From: Planctomycetaceae bacterium
GTDB lineage: Bacteria > Planctomycetota > Planctomycetia > Planctomycetales > Planctomycetaceae
Length of the DNA: 35,910 bases
Direction: 5' to 3'
Assembly: GCA_002724415.1 (NCBI GenBank)
Contig: PBOU01000017.1
Span: 1 to 35,910, forward strand
Part shown: positions 8,231-16,111 of the stretch, piece after piece
How positions within the stretch are numbered: the first letter of the stretch is position 1
Layout of the letters: every line of letters starts with the position of its first letter
Notes under the pieces: model-generated
What the model saw: the letters and a program-made list of their open reading frames with translations, nothing else
Databases searched by the model: none
What the model was told of the DNA's origin: nothing
Position numbers and translations under genes: made by a program

Positions 8231-8466
8231 TGACAACAACCTTCCTGCACCAGATCGGCGATGCCATTCGGACCGCGATGGCGGCGGTGCCGCTGTCACT
8301 GGTGGGCTGGGTCTTCGTGGCGATCCCGGCCGTCCTGCTGCTGTGGGTGCTGACATGCCGGATTGCACCCGACGGTGACAACACCGACCCGCGGGCCGCC
8401 CGGCTGATCCGGATCGGTGCCGCCGTGGCCCTGGCACTGCAGGTCGTGATCTACGGACTGCTGTGA
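8230..8466 (+). CDS. Small two-TM membrane protein coupled to the SSS symporter
   Basis: The ATG at 8230 overlaps the symporter's TGA by one base (TGATG). The 78-residue product has two hydrophobic segments (VPLSLVGWVFVAIPAVLLLWVLTC and IGAAVALALQVVIYGLL) linked by a polar loop IAPDGDNTDPRAARLIR. I do not recognise the family. The tight coupling suggests that it is made in proportion to the symporter and may be an accessory subunit, as small membrane proteins are for some Na+-coupled carriers. Its 3' end lies only 4 bp from the convergent SMP-30 gene. Confidence 0.75.
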   Translation: MTTTFLHQIGDAIRTAMAAVPLSLVGWVFVAIPAVLLLWVLTCRIAPDGDNTDPRAARLIRIGAAVALALQVVIYGLL

Positions 8467-8470
8467 GCCG

Positions 8471-9949
8471 CTACTTCTTCTTCGCGGTCTTCAGTTGTGG
8501 CAGCTTGGCGATGTACTTTTTGGGATTCGCCAAAAACGCCTTGTGACACTTCGGGCAGCAGAACCAGATCTTGTGTTTCTGGTAGGTCGCCTCGTAGATC
8601 GGGTCAATCGCCTTCCCGCTGACCGGGCACTTCGTCTGCACGGTGAAACCCTTGTCCAGCTTGGCGAAAACGGCGGCCACCTTCTTGTCGCCCTTGAGCA
8701 ACTTCAGCTTCTTGGCACAACCGGCGCAACACACCTTCACCTTGACGCCACCCACTTCCACGGCAACCGACAACACGTCGTCCAGCCCGTGACCCTTCAG
8801 TGGGCAGGCCACCTGGGCGATCTGCTCGGTCTGGAACCACTGCAGGTGGACCGCTGTGCTGTAGACATTGGGGCTCACGTTGAAGATGTCCGGGCAACTT
8901 TGGCAGCAGAAGTAGAGCTTCTTGCCACGGTACATCACCATCGCGTCCTGCGCGGCGGGTTCACCCAGCACCGGGCAGGTCGCCTTGAATTCCTTTGGTT
9001 TTTTCTTCGCGGCCTTCCGCTTGGCCCGCACCGCGTGTTCGCCTCCACTGACGGTCATCGCCAGCGAATACACCTTGGTGTTGCAGGTCAGGTACAGCGT
9101 CTTTCCATCGGCTCCACCAAACGTCACGTTCGCGCAAAACTCCTTGGTTGGAATGAACCCGACCGGCTTGCCGGCTCGCGAGGCCACCCAGACACCACCA
9201 CGACCGGTGAAATACAGGTTGTCCAGGGCATCAATCGTCATCCCATCCGGGGGCGACATGTTCTTGGTTCCCGGGTCGAAGAAGTCCTTGCCGGCGCCGG
9301 TGGTGCCATCGGCCTTGATCGGATACGACCGCCACATCTTCCGTTCGCTGTCGCCGACGTAAAGCACCTTGCCATCGTTGGAGGCGATCACCCCGTTGGG
9401 CAATGGCATGTCCTGGATGATCAGCCGGATCTTTCGATCGGGGGTCATCAGGTAGACCTTGCTGGTCTTCTTGTTGGCAAAGTCGGGGTCGGTGAAATAG
9501 ATGTTCCCATTGGGGGTTTGACACACGTCATTGGGCTGGTGCCATTTCATGTTGACCGCGAGTGCCCTGGCATCCCCGGGCCCCCTGGGGCCGAACGAGT
9601 AGCTCATCAGGCGGTGCCCGTAGGCCTGGGCTCCCAGCAGCCGTCCGTCCAGCGACAGCCACGTGCCGTTGACACCCTCGGACTTGTCCAGCCAGACGGT
9701 CCCCTTGCCGGGTCCATCCAGCCGGATGATCTGCTGGTTGGCCGGATCGCCGCCAAAGAACGCGGTGAAGTAGAGCTTGCCGGTGACCGGGTCCCAGGTG
9801 GGACCCTCGTGAAATGCCGCGCTGGAGAACACCTCGACCAGCCGCGCCCCCTTGGCAACCGTCGAGGGCAACTCGGCCGCTCTTGCCGACACAACTGCGG
9901 CCAGCAGAAACAGGATCGTACAAACAAGCCGTCGTGGTCTGGAGATCAT
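8471..9949 (-). CDS. SMP-30/gluconolactonase-like propeller fused to three Cys-rich (YHS/TRASH-like) modules
   Basis: The start is the ATG at 9949, giving signal peptide MISRPRRLVCTILFLLAAVVSARA; the frame stays open far upstream but runs antisense to the MFS gene. Residues about 35-300 form an SMP-30/lactonase propeller with expected metal ligands Glu48 (HEGPTW), Asn140 (QPND), Asn185 (PNGV) and Asp235 (PPDG). A Lys/Arg linker (about 308-322) leads to three modules, each with CPxxG followed 20-25 residues later by a CC-x2-C: C325 with C348/349/352, C382 with C407/408/411, and C441 with C464/465/468. This is the pattern of YHS/TRASH-type metal-binding domains. The lysine-rich C-terminus ends in AKKK. 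The protein is probably an exported lactonase-like enzyme with metal-sensing or metal-handling modules; substrate and metal are unknown. Confidence 0.87.
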   Translation of the reverse strand: MISRPRRLVCTILFLLAAVVSARAAELPSTVAKGARLVEVFSSAAFHEGPTWDPVTGKLYFTAFFGGDPANQQIIRLDGPGKGTVWLDKSEGVNGTWLSLDGRLLGAQAYGHRLMSYSFGPRGPGDARALAVNMKWHQPNDVCQTPNGNIYFTDPDFANKKTSKVYLMTPDRKIRLIIQDMPLPNGVIASNDGKVLYVGDSERKMWRSYPIKADGTTGAGKDFFDPGTKNMSPPDGMTIDALDNLYFTGRGGVWVASRAGKPVGFIPTKEFCANVTFGGADGKTLYLTCNTKVYSLAMTVSGGEHAVRAKRKAAKKKPKEFKATCPVLGEPAAQDAMVMYRGKKLYFCCQSCPDIFNVSPNVYSTAVHLQWFQTEQIAQVACPLKGHGLDDVLSVAVEVGGVKVKVCCAGCAKKLKLLKGDKKVAAVFAKLDKGFTVQTKCPVSGKAIDPIYEATYQKHKIWFCCPKCHKAFLANPKKYIAKLPQLKTAKKK

Positions 9950-10075
9950 CGGTGTGTCCTCTTGGATGAACCTACTGCTGGTCGCGTCAGGTTCATTGCA
10001 GCCAATCCGGGTCACCGGGGCAAGTGGGCCGCGTGCGTGGCACGCACCTTTCTCCCCGCCGTAGAATGAACGAGC

Positions 10076-11530
10076 ATGGCCAATACCCCGACCACCGCAG
10101 TTCCAGCCCTCCAACCCGACCAACTGTCGGGCACCGCGCGGCTGGGCGTGGTGATCCCCGTGGCCCTGGTCAGCTTCTTCTACGCCAACCTGCTCGACTA
10201 CGCGCTGCCACTGTACCTGGGTGCCCGCGAGGCGGCGGCCCAGGCGACCGGCAGCTCGTTTCCCGAGAGCATGTACGCCACGGCCGCAATCTGGCGGGTG
10301 ACACCCTGGATCATCGGCCCGATCCTGGCCGGGTTGTTCTCGCGACTGTTCGGCGAACGCATCGTCTGGTCCCTGGCACTGTTGGGCAAGCTGGCGGTGC
10401 CGATCACGCTGGCCAGTCACCCGGCCCCCCAGACCATCTCGCTGATTGCCATCTGGCAGGGTTTCACCGGTGCGCTGATGTGGATCGCCGGGCTGTCGCT
10501 GGTGCAGATGGTCCCAACGCATCGCAAGGGATTCGCCAACGGGTTGCTGATGACCTCGATGGGAGTCGGCAGCCTGCTGGGTCCAATTTGCGGACGGGTG
10601 CTGCTGTACCGGGACGAGGTGGGCGGGCTGTTCGCCGATGGCCAGACCACCGAGGCATTCCGCCGGCTGGTCAACCTCGCGCCACTGACAAACGTCCCAA
10701 CACTGGCCGACTTCGAATTGCTCTTCTGGATCCTGGCCGGCACCACCGGGACCTGCGCCTTGCTGATCGGTCTCTGGGGCCAACGGCCCGGGCGATTCCA
10801 GCGAGACACACCACCAGACCTGGCCCAGACACTGGAGGACCTGCGGACCCTGGCCACGATGCCCACCTTCTGGGCCCTGGTGATTCCCCTGTGCCTGTTC
10901 GGCGGGGCGGTCTTCGGAACATCCAATTACTACTTGCCCTACCGGGCCGAGGAACTGGGACTCAAGGACGGCTCGTCGGACAATGGCTGGATCTGGCTGA
11001 CGTTGTTGAAAACCCTGATGTGGATTCCCGGTGGACTGGCTGTTGGCGCGCTGGCCGGACGACGGGCCCCGGGCATCGCCGCGGTATTGATGATCGGTGG
11101 CTTCTCGGCTGCGGCAACCTGCATCGGCCTCAGCCAGATCGCCTGGCACCTGTTCGCGTCGGTTGCTGTTTTCGAATTCGCGCGGCAGTTCATGCGGTGG
11201 TCACACGGGGGTTACCTGACCGAACACATCGGTGATCGGCTGAGACCCACCGCCATCGGTTTCGCGATCACGTTCTCGGGCCTGGGCGAAACGGTTTACG
11301 GCTGGACTTCCAAGACGATCTGGAATCCCGACCTCGACACGTTCCAGTCGTGGCGGTCGATCCTGCTGGCTTCGGTTGCCGGCCTGTTCGCCACCGCCGC
11401 GCTGTTTTTCTACGATCGCATACGACCAATCCGTTCCGAGAACGATCCCTCACAACCGGTGACCGCCGACACGGCATCCCCGGAACCGACACAGACACCA
11501 ACACAGCATTCGCCGGAGGCCAGCTCATGA
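10076..11530 (+). CDS. Major facilitator superfamily transporter
   Basis: The 484-residue protein has about 12 hydrophobic segments, a short polar N-terminus and a Pro/Thr/Ser-rich cytoplasmic tail (ENDPSQPVTADTASPEPTQT...). Segments such as GVVIPVALVSFFYANLLDYALPLYLG, IWRVTPWIIGPILAGLFSRLFGERIVWSLALLG and GFANGLLMTSMGVGSLLGPICGRVL fit the MFS fold, though motif A is weak. The stop overlaps the next gene by 4 bp (ATGA), coupling it to a sugar-acid dehydratase. That context suggests uptake of a sugar or sugar acid. A TAGAAT -10-like box at 10062-10067 ends only 8 nt before the ATG and no Shine-Dalgarno sequence is visible, so the gene may be leaderless. Confidence 0.88.
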   Translation: MANTPTTAVPALQPDQLSGTARLGVVIPVALVSFFYANLLDYALPLYLGAREAAAQATGSSFPESMYATAAIWRVTPWIIGPILAGLFSRLFGERIVWSLALLGKLAVPITLASHPAPQTISLIAIWQGFTGALMWIAGLSLVQMVPTHRKGFANGLLMTSMGVGSLLGPICGRVLLYRDEVGGLFADGQTTEAFRRLVNLAPLTNVPTLADFELLFWILAGTTGTCALLIGLWGQRPGRFQRDTPPDLAQTLEDLRTLATMPTFWALVIPLCLFGGAVFGTSNYYLPYRAEELGLKDGSSDNGWIWLTLLKTLMWIPGGLAVGALAGRRAPGIAAVLMIGGFSAAATCIGLSQIAWHLFASVAVFEFARQFMRWSHGGYLTEHIGDRLRPTAIGFAITFSGLGETVYGWTSKTIWNPDLDTFQSWRSILLASVAGLFATAALFFYDRIRPIRSENDPSQPVTADTASPEPTQTPTQHSPEASS

Positions 11531-12684
11531 AGATCACCAGTGTCACGGCTCACCTGATGGGCATCCCCGGCCCCGGCGGACATTCGCCGGCACGCAACTG
11601 GATCTTCGTACGGATCGAGACCGACGAGGGCGTGGTCGGGCTGGGCGAGGCGACGACCGAGTACCACGAGCTGGCGGTGATGGCCATGATCGAGGGCCAC
11701 CTGGCCGACCTGTTGGTCGGGCAGGACCCAACCCGCATCAATTACATCTGGCAACAGATGCGGCGGTTCTACTGGTGGCGGAACGGCGTGGTGGCCACCA
11801 GTGCGGCCAGCGGAATCGACCAGGCGTTGTGGGACATCCTGGGCAAGGTGACCGGCCAGCCCGTCTACAAGCTGCTCGGCGGAGCCGTCCGCGACCGAAT
11901 CCGCCTGTATGCCCGGGGCGACCTGGGCCTGCCCAGCCAGGGCGAGGAGATGCAAACGGCCGCGGCCGAGGGGTTTGACGCGTTCAAGTTTGGTCCCGGA
12001 CGGTACGTGGAACCCTACGATGACGAGAAACAGGTCGACGTCGCCCTGGCCGTGGCCAAGGAGATCCGCGAGGCGGGTGGGCCAGATGTCGAGTTGATGA
12101 TCGACTGCGGTGGCATCTTCAGCCTCCAGGCCGCTCACCGGCTCACCGAGGGACTCCGCGACGAGGTCGGGATGTTGTTCGTCGAGGAACCGGTGAACAT
12201 GGATGTCCCCGATGGACTGATCTCGCTCAGGCAATCCTTCCCCGATGTCCGGATTGCCGCGGGCGAACGCAACATGACACGCTGGGGTTTTCGCGAGTGG
12301 CTGGAGGGTGGAGCTGTCGACGTGGTTCAACCCGACATCGCCCACGCCGGTGGCATCAGTGAACTGATGCGGATCGCGTCCTACGCCGAGGTCTACAACG
12401 TGACCGTGGCTCCACACAATCCGTACGGGCCGGTGGCCCTGGCCGCGGCCGCCCATGCGGCAGCAGCGATGCCCAACTTCCTGATCCTCGAACACTGCCG
12501 CCATCGACCCTGGCTCGACGAGGTGCAGGTCGAGGGTCCCCGGGTGGTCGACGGTGCGATCACTCTCGAGGATCGGCCCGGACTGGGCATCGAGCTGGAC
12601 TGGGATTACGTCCAGGCCCACCCCTACCAGGCCCTCAATCTCCGCACGTTCCACGACCGCGACAACGCCTTGCCACTCATCTGA
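11527..12684 (+). CDS. Enolase-superfamily (mandelate racemase/muconate lactonizing) dehydratase-like enzyme
   Basis: The 385-residue protein overlaps the upstream MFS gene by 4 bp. The N-terminal capping domain (MKITSVTAHLMG...RIETDEGVVGLGEAT) is followed by the barrel. Metal ligands are Asp193 (MIDCGG), Glu221 (FVEEPV region) and Glu247 (AAGERN); a His297-Asp270 dyad (APHNPYGP and QPDIAHAGG) matches the mandelate racemase subgroup. The second strand has a single Lys154 (AFKFGPG) in place of KxK, and DxH, the catalytic His of galactonate dehydratases, reads DCG. The best guess is an acid-sugar dehydratase making a 2-keto-3-deoxy acid, but the altered active site makes the substrate uncertain. 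Neighbouring lactonase and dehydrogenase genes support sugar-acid catabolism. Confidence 0.9.
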   Translation: MKITSVTAHLMGIPGPGGHSPARNWIFVRIETDEGVVGLGEATTEYHELAVMAMIEGHLADLLVGQDPTRINYIWQQMRRFYWWRNGVVATSAASGIDQALWDILGKVTGQPVYKLLGGAVRDRIRLYARGDLGLPSQGEEMQTAAAEGFDAFKFGPGRYVEPYDDEKQVDVALAVAKEIREAGGPDVELMIDCGGIFSLQAAHRLTEGLRDEVGMLFVEEPVNMDVPDGLISLRQSFPDVRIAAGERNMTRWGFREWLEGGAVDVVQPDIAHAGGISELMRIASYAEVYNVTVAPHNPYGPVALAAAAHAAAAMPNFLILEHCRHRPWLDEVQVEGPRVVDGAITLEDRPGLGIELDWDYVQAHPYQALNLRTFHDRDNALPLI

Positions 12685-12704
12685 TTCTCCTGATCGAGAA
12701 ACCC

Positions 12705-13571
12705 ATGACCGCCATCACACCCTTCGACATCCACGACATCGTTCACATCCGCGGCGTCGATCATCCCGAGTCGATCGGGGTGGGACCCGACGGAACGGCC
12801 TACACGACCGGAACCGGTTGCCAGGTCTATCGGCTGGACCTCGAGACCAACCAGGGACACCAGTTCAGCTCGACCGAGGCCCGTTGCCTGGGCACCGCGG
12901 TCGACGCTGCCGGAAACCTTTACGCCGCTCACACCGCCGGCGACGTTCTCAAGATCACCCCCGACGGCGAGGTCTCTGTCTACGCCGCTCCGGCCGGTGA
13001 CGAGGGGTTCCTGTGCACGAATTATCCCGCCTTCGACCGGCAGGGTCGCATGTACCTCTCCGACAGCGGCGACTGGTCGGGTGAACTCAACGGCCGCATC
13101 TACCGGATCGAACCCGGAGGCGGTGAAGCGATTCCCTGGTATCCCGATCCGGTCGACACCCCCAATGCGATCGCGCTGGATGCCGACGAGACGCACCTGT
13201 ATTTCGTCGAGACATTCGGTTCGGCGATCGCGCGAATCCCGATTCTCGAGGACGGTTCCGCCGGTAAGCTCGAGCGGGTCGTGCACATGCCACGACACAT
13301 CCCCGACGGGATCGCCTTCGACACCGAGGGCCGGCTGTGGATCGCCTGTCACCGCCCCGATGCGATCTACGTCTTTGACCTGGAATCGCGACTGCTGACA
13401 CTGTTTGCCGAGGACTGGATGGGCGAGGCCCTGAGAGGACCAACCGACGTGACCTTCGTGGGTCCCAACCGCGACATCCTGCTGGCCGCGTCACTCGACA
13501 ACCTGGTCGTTCACCGCTTCGACAACACCGGTGCCGTGGGCCTGCCGTTGAATCACCCGGAGATTCCCTAG
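12705..13571 (+). CDS. SMP-30/gluconolactonase family protein (cytoplasmic)
   Basis: The 288-residue protein starts 20 nt after the dehydratase stop. It has no signal peptide, unlike the fused SMP-30 protein at 8471-9949. The propeller shows typical repeats (GVGPDGTAYTTGTGCQVYRLD; ATDAAGNLYAAHTAGDVLKI-like; DRQGRMYLSDSG; GIAFDTEGRLWIACH). Expected metal ligands are Glu22 (HPES), Asn106 (CTNYP), Asn154 (TPNA) and Asp201 (IPDG). The likely reaction is hydrolysis of a sugar lactone to the aldonic acid, which would feed the dehydratase encoded just upstream. The exact sugar is unknown. It is probably in the same operon as the genes at 10076 and 11527. Confidence 0.88.
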   Translation: MTAITPFDIHDIVHIRGVDHPESIGVGPDGTAYTTGTGCQVYRLDLETNQGHQFSSTEARCLGTAVDAAGNLYAAHTAGDVLKITPDGEVSVYAAPAGDEGFLCTNYPAFDRQGRMYLSDSGDWSGELNGRIYRIEPGGGEAIPWYPDPVDTPNAIALDADETHLYFVETFGSAIARIPILEDGSAGKLERVVHMPRHIPDGIAFDTEGRLWIACHRPDAIYVFDLESRLLTLFAEDWMGEALRGPTDVTFVGPNRDILLAASLDNLVVHRFDNTGAVGLPLNHPEIP

Positions 13572-13641
13572 CCACCTTTGGTGTCTCACATCACACGACT
13601 CCCCAAAAGACCCTCACCCAGATCGTCAGGTAAGAGCTGCC

Positions 13642-14685
13642 ATGAGTGACAAGCGGTTGCGGTTTGCCGTGTTCGGTTCCGGCGACTTTGGTCCCCAGTT
13701 CGCCCGCTACATCAGCGAACTCGGAGACGTGGTGGCCGTTTCCGATCCCGATCCCGATGGGCGAGCGCGGTTCGTCGAGGTCACCGGCCTGGATGTGGCC
13801 CAGTACGACAACCACGAGACGCTGATCGCCAGCGAGTCGATCGACGCGGTGGCAATCACCAGCCCCAATTTCACTCACCGCGAGATCGCCGTGGCTGCGG
13901 CCGCGGCCGGTTGCCATGTCTACTGCGAGAAGGCGATGGCCAACACGGTCCCGGAATGCTGGGAGATGGTCCGGGCCTGCCGCGACGCCAACGTGCGATT
14001 GATGGTCGGGCACAAGCGACGGCTGCGGCCGCCCTGGGGACGGATGATCGAGCTCAAGGAACAACTCGGCCAGCCTTTGGCCATCACGTCGTGTGCCTAC
14101 CACGACGCCCGGCAGTACGATCACCAGGGCTGGTGGACCCGGCGCGATGCCTGCGGCGGCCTGTTGCCGGTCATCGGCGTGCACATCATCGACTGGATGC
14201 GGGCCATGTGCGGCGACGTGGCCACCGTCCGTGCCGTGTCCCCGCCACAGGTCGACACCCGCTACGATTTTCCCGACACGATGCACGTCACCTTGACGTT
14301 TCAATCCGGGGCCGTGGCCACGCTGACCGCGTCGCTGGTCTTCCCCCCGTGGAAGTTCCGCGAGGCCGGGGGCCCGATCGTGATGTTCGAGAACGGGGGC
14401 CTGAGGTTTGAACCCTTCATGGAACACCTGGACATCCACTGGCGGCACCGGGACGACGAGGAAACACATTTCGAGCGATTCGATGACCTGGGATTCGACC
14501 ACGCCTACCGGTTGGAACTGGCCGACTTCGTCAAGTGGATCGACGACCCGGAGTACCGCGGATGCCTGGGATGGGAAGAGGGCCTGCGGTGCGTCGAGGT
14601 GATGGAGGCCGCTGACCGCTCGGCCGTGGCCGGTGGCGAACTGATCACGTTGCCGTTGTATCCGGAACTGGAGGACCGGGCGTGA
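13642..14685 (+). CDS. Gfo/Idh/MocA family NAD(P)-dependent oxidoreductase
   Basis: The 347-residue protein has an N-terminal Rossmann fold with VFGSGDFG (residues 10-17), and the family signature CEKAMA with Glu96-Lys97, where the usual EKP is changed to EKA. The C-terminal alpha/beta domain carries GHKRRLRPPW, GLLPVIGVHIIDWMR (G-x-x-x-D-x-G-x-H-x-x-D-like) and ALTASLVFPPWK-type strands. Such enzymes oxidise or reduce sugars, inositols and their derivatives. Here it would supply the lactone for the adjacent lactonase or act on a keto-sugar. The stop overlaps the next MFS gene (GTGA). The 70-bp gap upstream contains TGTCTCACAT at 13582-13591, also seen upstream of the gene at 19596. Confidence 0.9.
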   Translation: MSDKRLRFAVFGSGDFGPQFARYISELGDVVAVSDPDPDGRARFVEVTGLDVAQYDNHETLIASESIDAVAITSPNFTHREIAVAAAAAGCHVYCEKAMANTVPECWEMVRACRDANVRLMVGHKRRLRPPWGRMIELKEQLGQPLAITSCAYHDARQYDHQGWWTRRDACGGLLPVIGVHIIDWMRAMCGDVATVRAVSPPQVDTRYDFPDTMHVTLTFQSGAVATLTASLVFPPWKFREAGGPIVMFENGGLRFEPFMEHLDIHWRHRDDEETHFERFDDLGFDHAYRLELADFVKWIDDPEYRGCLGWEEGLRCVEVMEAADRSAVAGGELITLPLYPELEDRA

Positions 14686-16040
14686 AGTCGGCGGAGTCCA
14701 CCAGTCCCGGCACGCCAGACCGCTGGTACCTGCTCTCCTATGTCGCGATCACCTACTTCGCGATCTACGCGCACCGCAACCTGATCAACTACATCCAGCC
14801 GTCGTTGTTGTTGCCGGTTGCCGAGGGTGGACTGGGGCTGGACGAATCTCAACTCGCCTGGGTCGGTCCCGTCTGGCAGATCCCCTACTGTTTTTCACAA
14901 CTGTTTGCCGGCTATCTCTCGGACCGTTACTCGCGTCGCCGAGTGATCCTGTCCAGCCTGCTGGCCAGCACGGTCTGCCTGGCCGCGATGGGACTGGTCA
15001 GCAACCTGCCCGAGTTGCTGATCGGGCGGGCGCTGCTGGGCCTGGCCCAGGCGTGTGCCGTACCGGCCATGGCAGGTGCGATCGCCGATTGCTTCCGACC
15101 CCACGCCCGTTCACGGGCCATGGCCATTTACCTGTTCAGTTACAACGTGGCGGTGATCGTCGCGGGCAAGTACGGGGGCGCCATTGCCGATCTGCCCGCA
15201 CAACACATTCCCGGCACACCCGACTCGTGGCTGGTTCACGGCTGGCGGTTGTCCCATTTCGCCTTCGCCGCCGCAGGCGGCCTGGCCTGGTTGATCTTGT
15301 TGAAAGTGCTCAAGGAACCGGCCCGGACCGAACGGGCTGACGACCGCGGACTCGGCACCGAGGGCGGCAATTTCTGGCAGACGCTCGGGCAGGTCGTCCG
15401 TGTGCCAACATTTCACCTGATGTACCTGACGTTCGCCTGCTCGGCCATCGTGATCCGGATTTCACGATTCTGGCTGCCGCAGCACTTCCACAACGTGTTT
15501 CACGAATCACTGGGATGGAACCAGGAGGATGTCGGCAGTTTCTCGACACTCTGGATCCAGATCGGCAGCATGTCCGGGCTGCTGCTGGGTGGGTTGCTGG
15601 CCGATCGGCTGGTGCGGCGGAATTTCCGGGGACGGATCCAGGTGGAATTGGCGGGTTGGTTGCTGCTGACACCCTGCCTGGTGATTGTCGGAACGCAGGA
15701 GAACCTGGTGGTCCTGCGAATTGCCATGCTGCTTTTGGGACTGGGACTGGGTGCCTACCAGGCCAATTTCTGGACCGCTTCGTTCGACGTCATCGATCCG
15801 GCCGCCCGGGCCACGGCCGTCGGGTTGTTCAACCTGACATCGGGGCTACTGGTCTCGACCTGGTTCGATCCATTCATCGGCTGGCTCGAAGCCGATGCGA
15901 AACAACAGGGTGTTTCGATCCTCGGAACGGCCATCGTCTCGGTTGCGGGGGTCGCGGCCCTCTGCATTGGGCTGCTGATGCTGATGCTGTGGGTGACGCT
16001 GCCCCGGGACCACGTGGACAACACCCGGGAGAGTCTCTGA
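14682..16040 (+). CDS. Major facilitator superfamily transporter (second, motif A present)
   Basis: The start is GTG at 14682, overlapping the oxidoreductase stop (GTGA). The 452-residue protein has 12 predicted membrane segments and MFS motif A between segments 2 and 3 (GYLSDRYSRRRVI), repeated in weaker form in the second half (GLLADRLVRRNFRG). Segments such as LIGRALLGLAQACAVPAMAGAIADCFRPHARSRAMAIYL resemble the anion:cation symporter and sugar-phosphate carriers. Coupling to a Gfo/Idh enzyme suggests a sugar or sugar-acid substrate. It is not closely similar to the MFS protein at 10076, so the operon carries two different transporters. Confidence 0.9.
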   Translation: MKSAESTSPGTPDRWYLLSYVAITYFAIYAHRNLINYIQPSLLLPVAEGGLGLDESQLAWVGPVWQIPYCFSQLFAGYLSDRYSRRRVILSSLLASTVCLAAMGLVSNLPELLIGRALLGLAQACAVPAMAGAIADCFRPHARSRAMAIYLFSYNVAVIVAGKYGGAIADLPAQHIPGTPDSWLVHGWRLSHFAFAAAGGLAWLILLKVLKEPARTERADDRGLGTEGGNFWQTLGQVVRVPTFHLMYLTFACSAIVIRISRFWLPQHFHNVFHESLGWNQEDVGSFSTLWIQIGSMSGLLLGGLLADRLVRRNFRGRIQVELAGWLLLTPCLVIVGTQENLVVLRIAMLLLGLGLGAYQANFWTASFDVIDPAARATAVGLFNLTSGLLVSTWFDPFIGWLEADAKQQGVSILGTAIVSVAGVAALCIGLLMLMLWVTLPRDHVDNTRESL

Positions 16041-16051
16041 TCGTAACGGCC

Positions 16052-16080
16052 TTGCCCTGTTGGGGACCCCGCGGGACAAT
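16052..16080 (+). promoter_or_regulatory. Sigma70-like promoter candidate within start region of prenyltransferase-fold gene
   Basis: TTGCCC (16052-16057) and GACAAT (16075-16080) are separated by 17 nt. A transcript would start near 16087, after the ATG at 16079. It would then use the TTG at 16112, which has GAGGA 8 nt upstream. Confidence 0.35.
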
Positions 16081-16111
16081 GGCTGAGTTCCCCGACACGA
16101 GGACCTGTCCT

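Noticed and set aside
9950-11149. N-terminal extension of the SMP-30 gene, open on the minus strand to 11149.
   Set aside because: The extension is antisense to the MFS gene, rich in Gln/Gly/His as expected for a shadow frame, and a normal signal peptide begins at 9949.
11410-12654. Long minus-strand open frame of 414 codons opposite the dehydratase gene.
   Set aside because: High G+C leaves few stops in the antisense frame; the plus-strand protein has all enolase-superfamily residues while the antisense product resembles nothing.
13582-13591. TGTCTCACAT shared by the gaps at 13582-13591 and 19561-19570, with TGTCTCAT at 21005-21012, as an operator.
   Set aside because: Only two exact copies; chance matches of this size are expected among the intergenic bases, and at 19560 it overlaps an ordinary -35 box. 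A genome-wide count would be needed.
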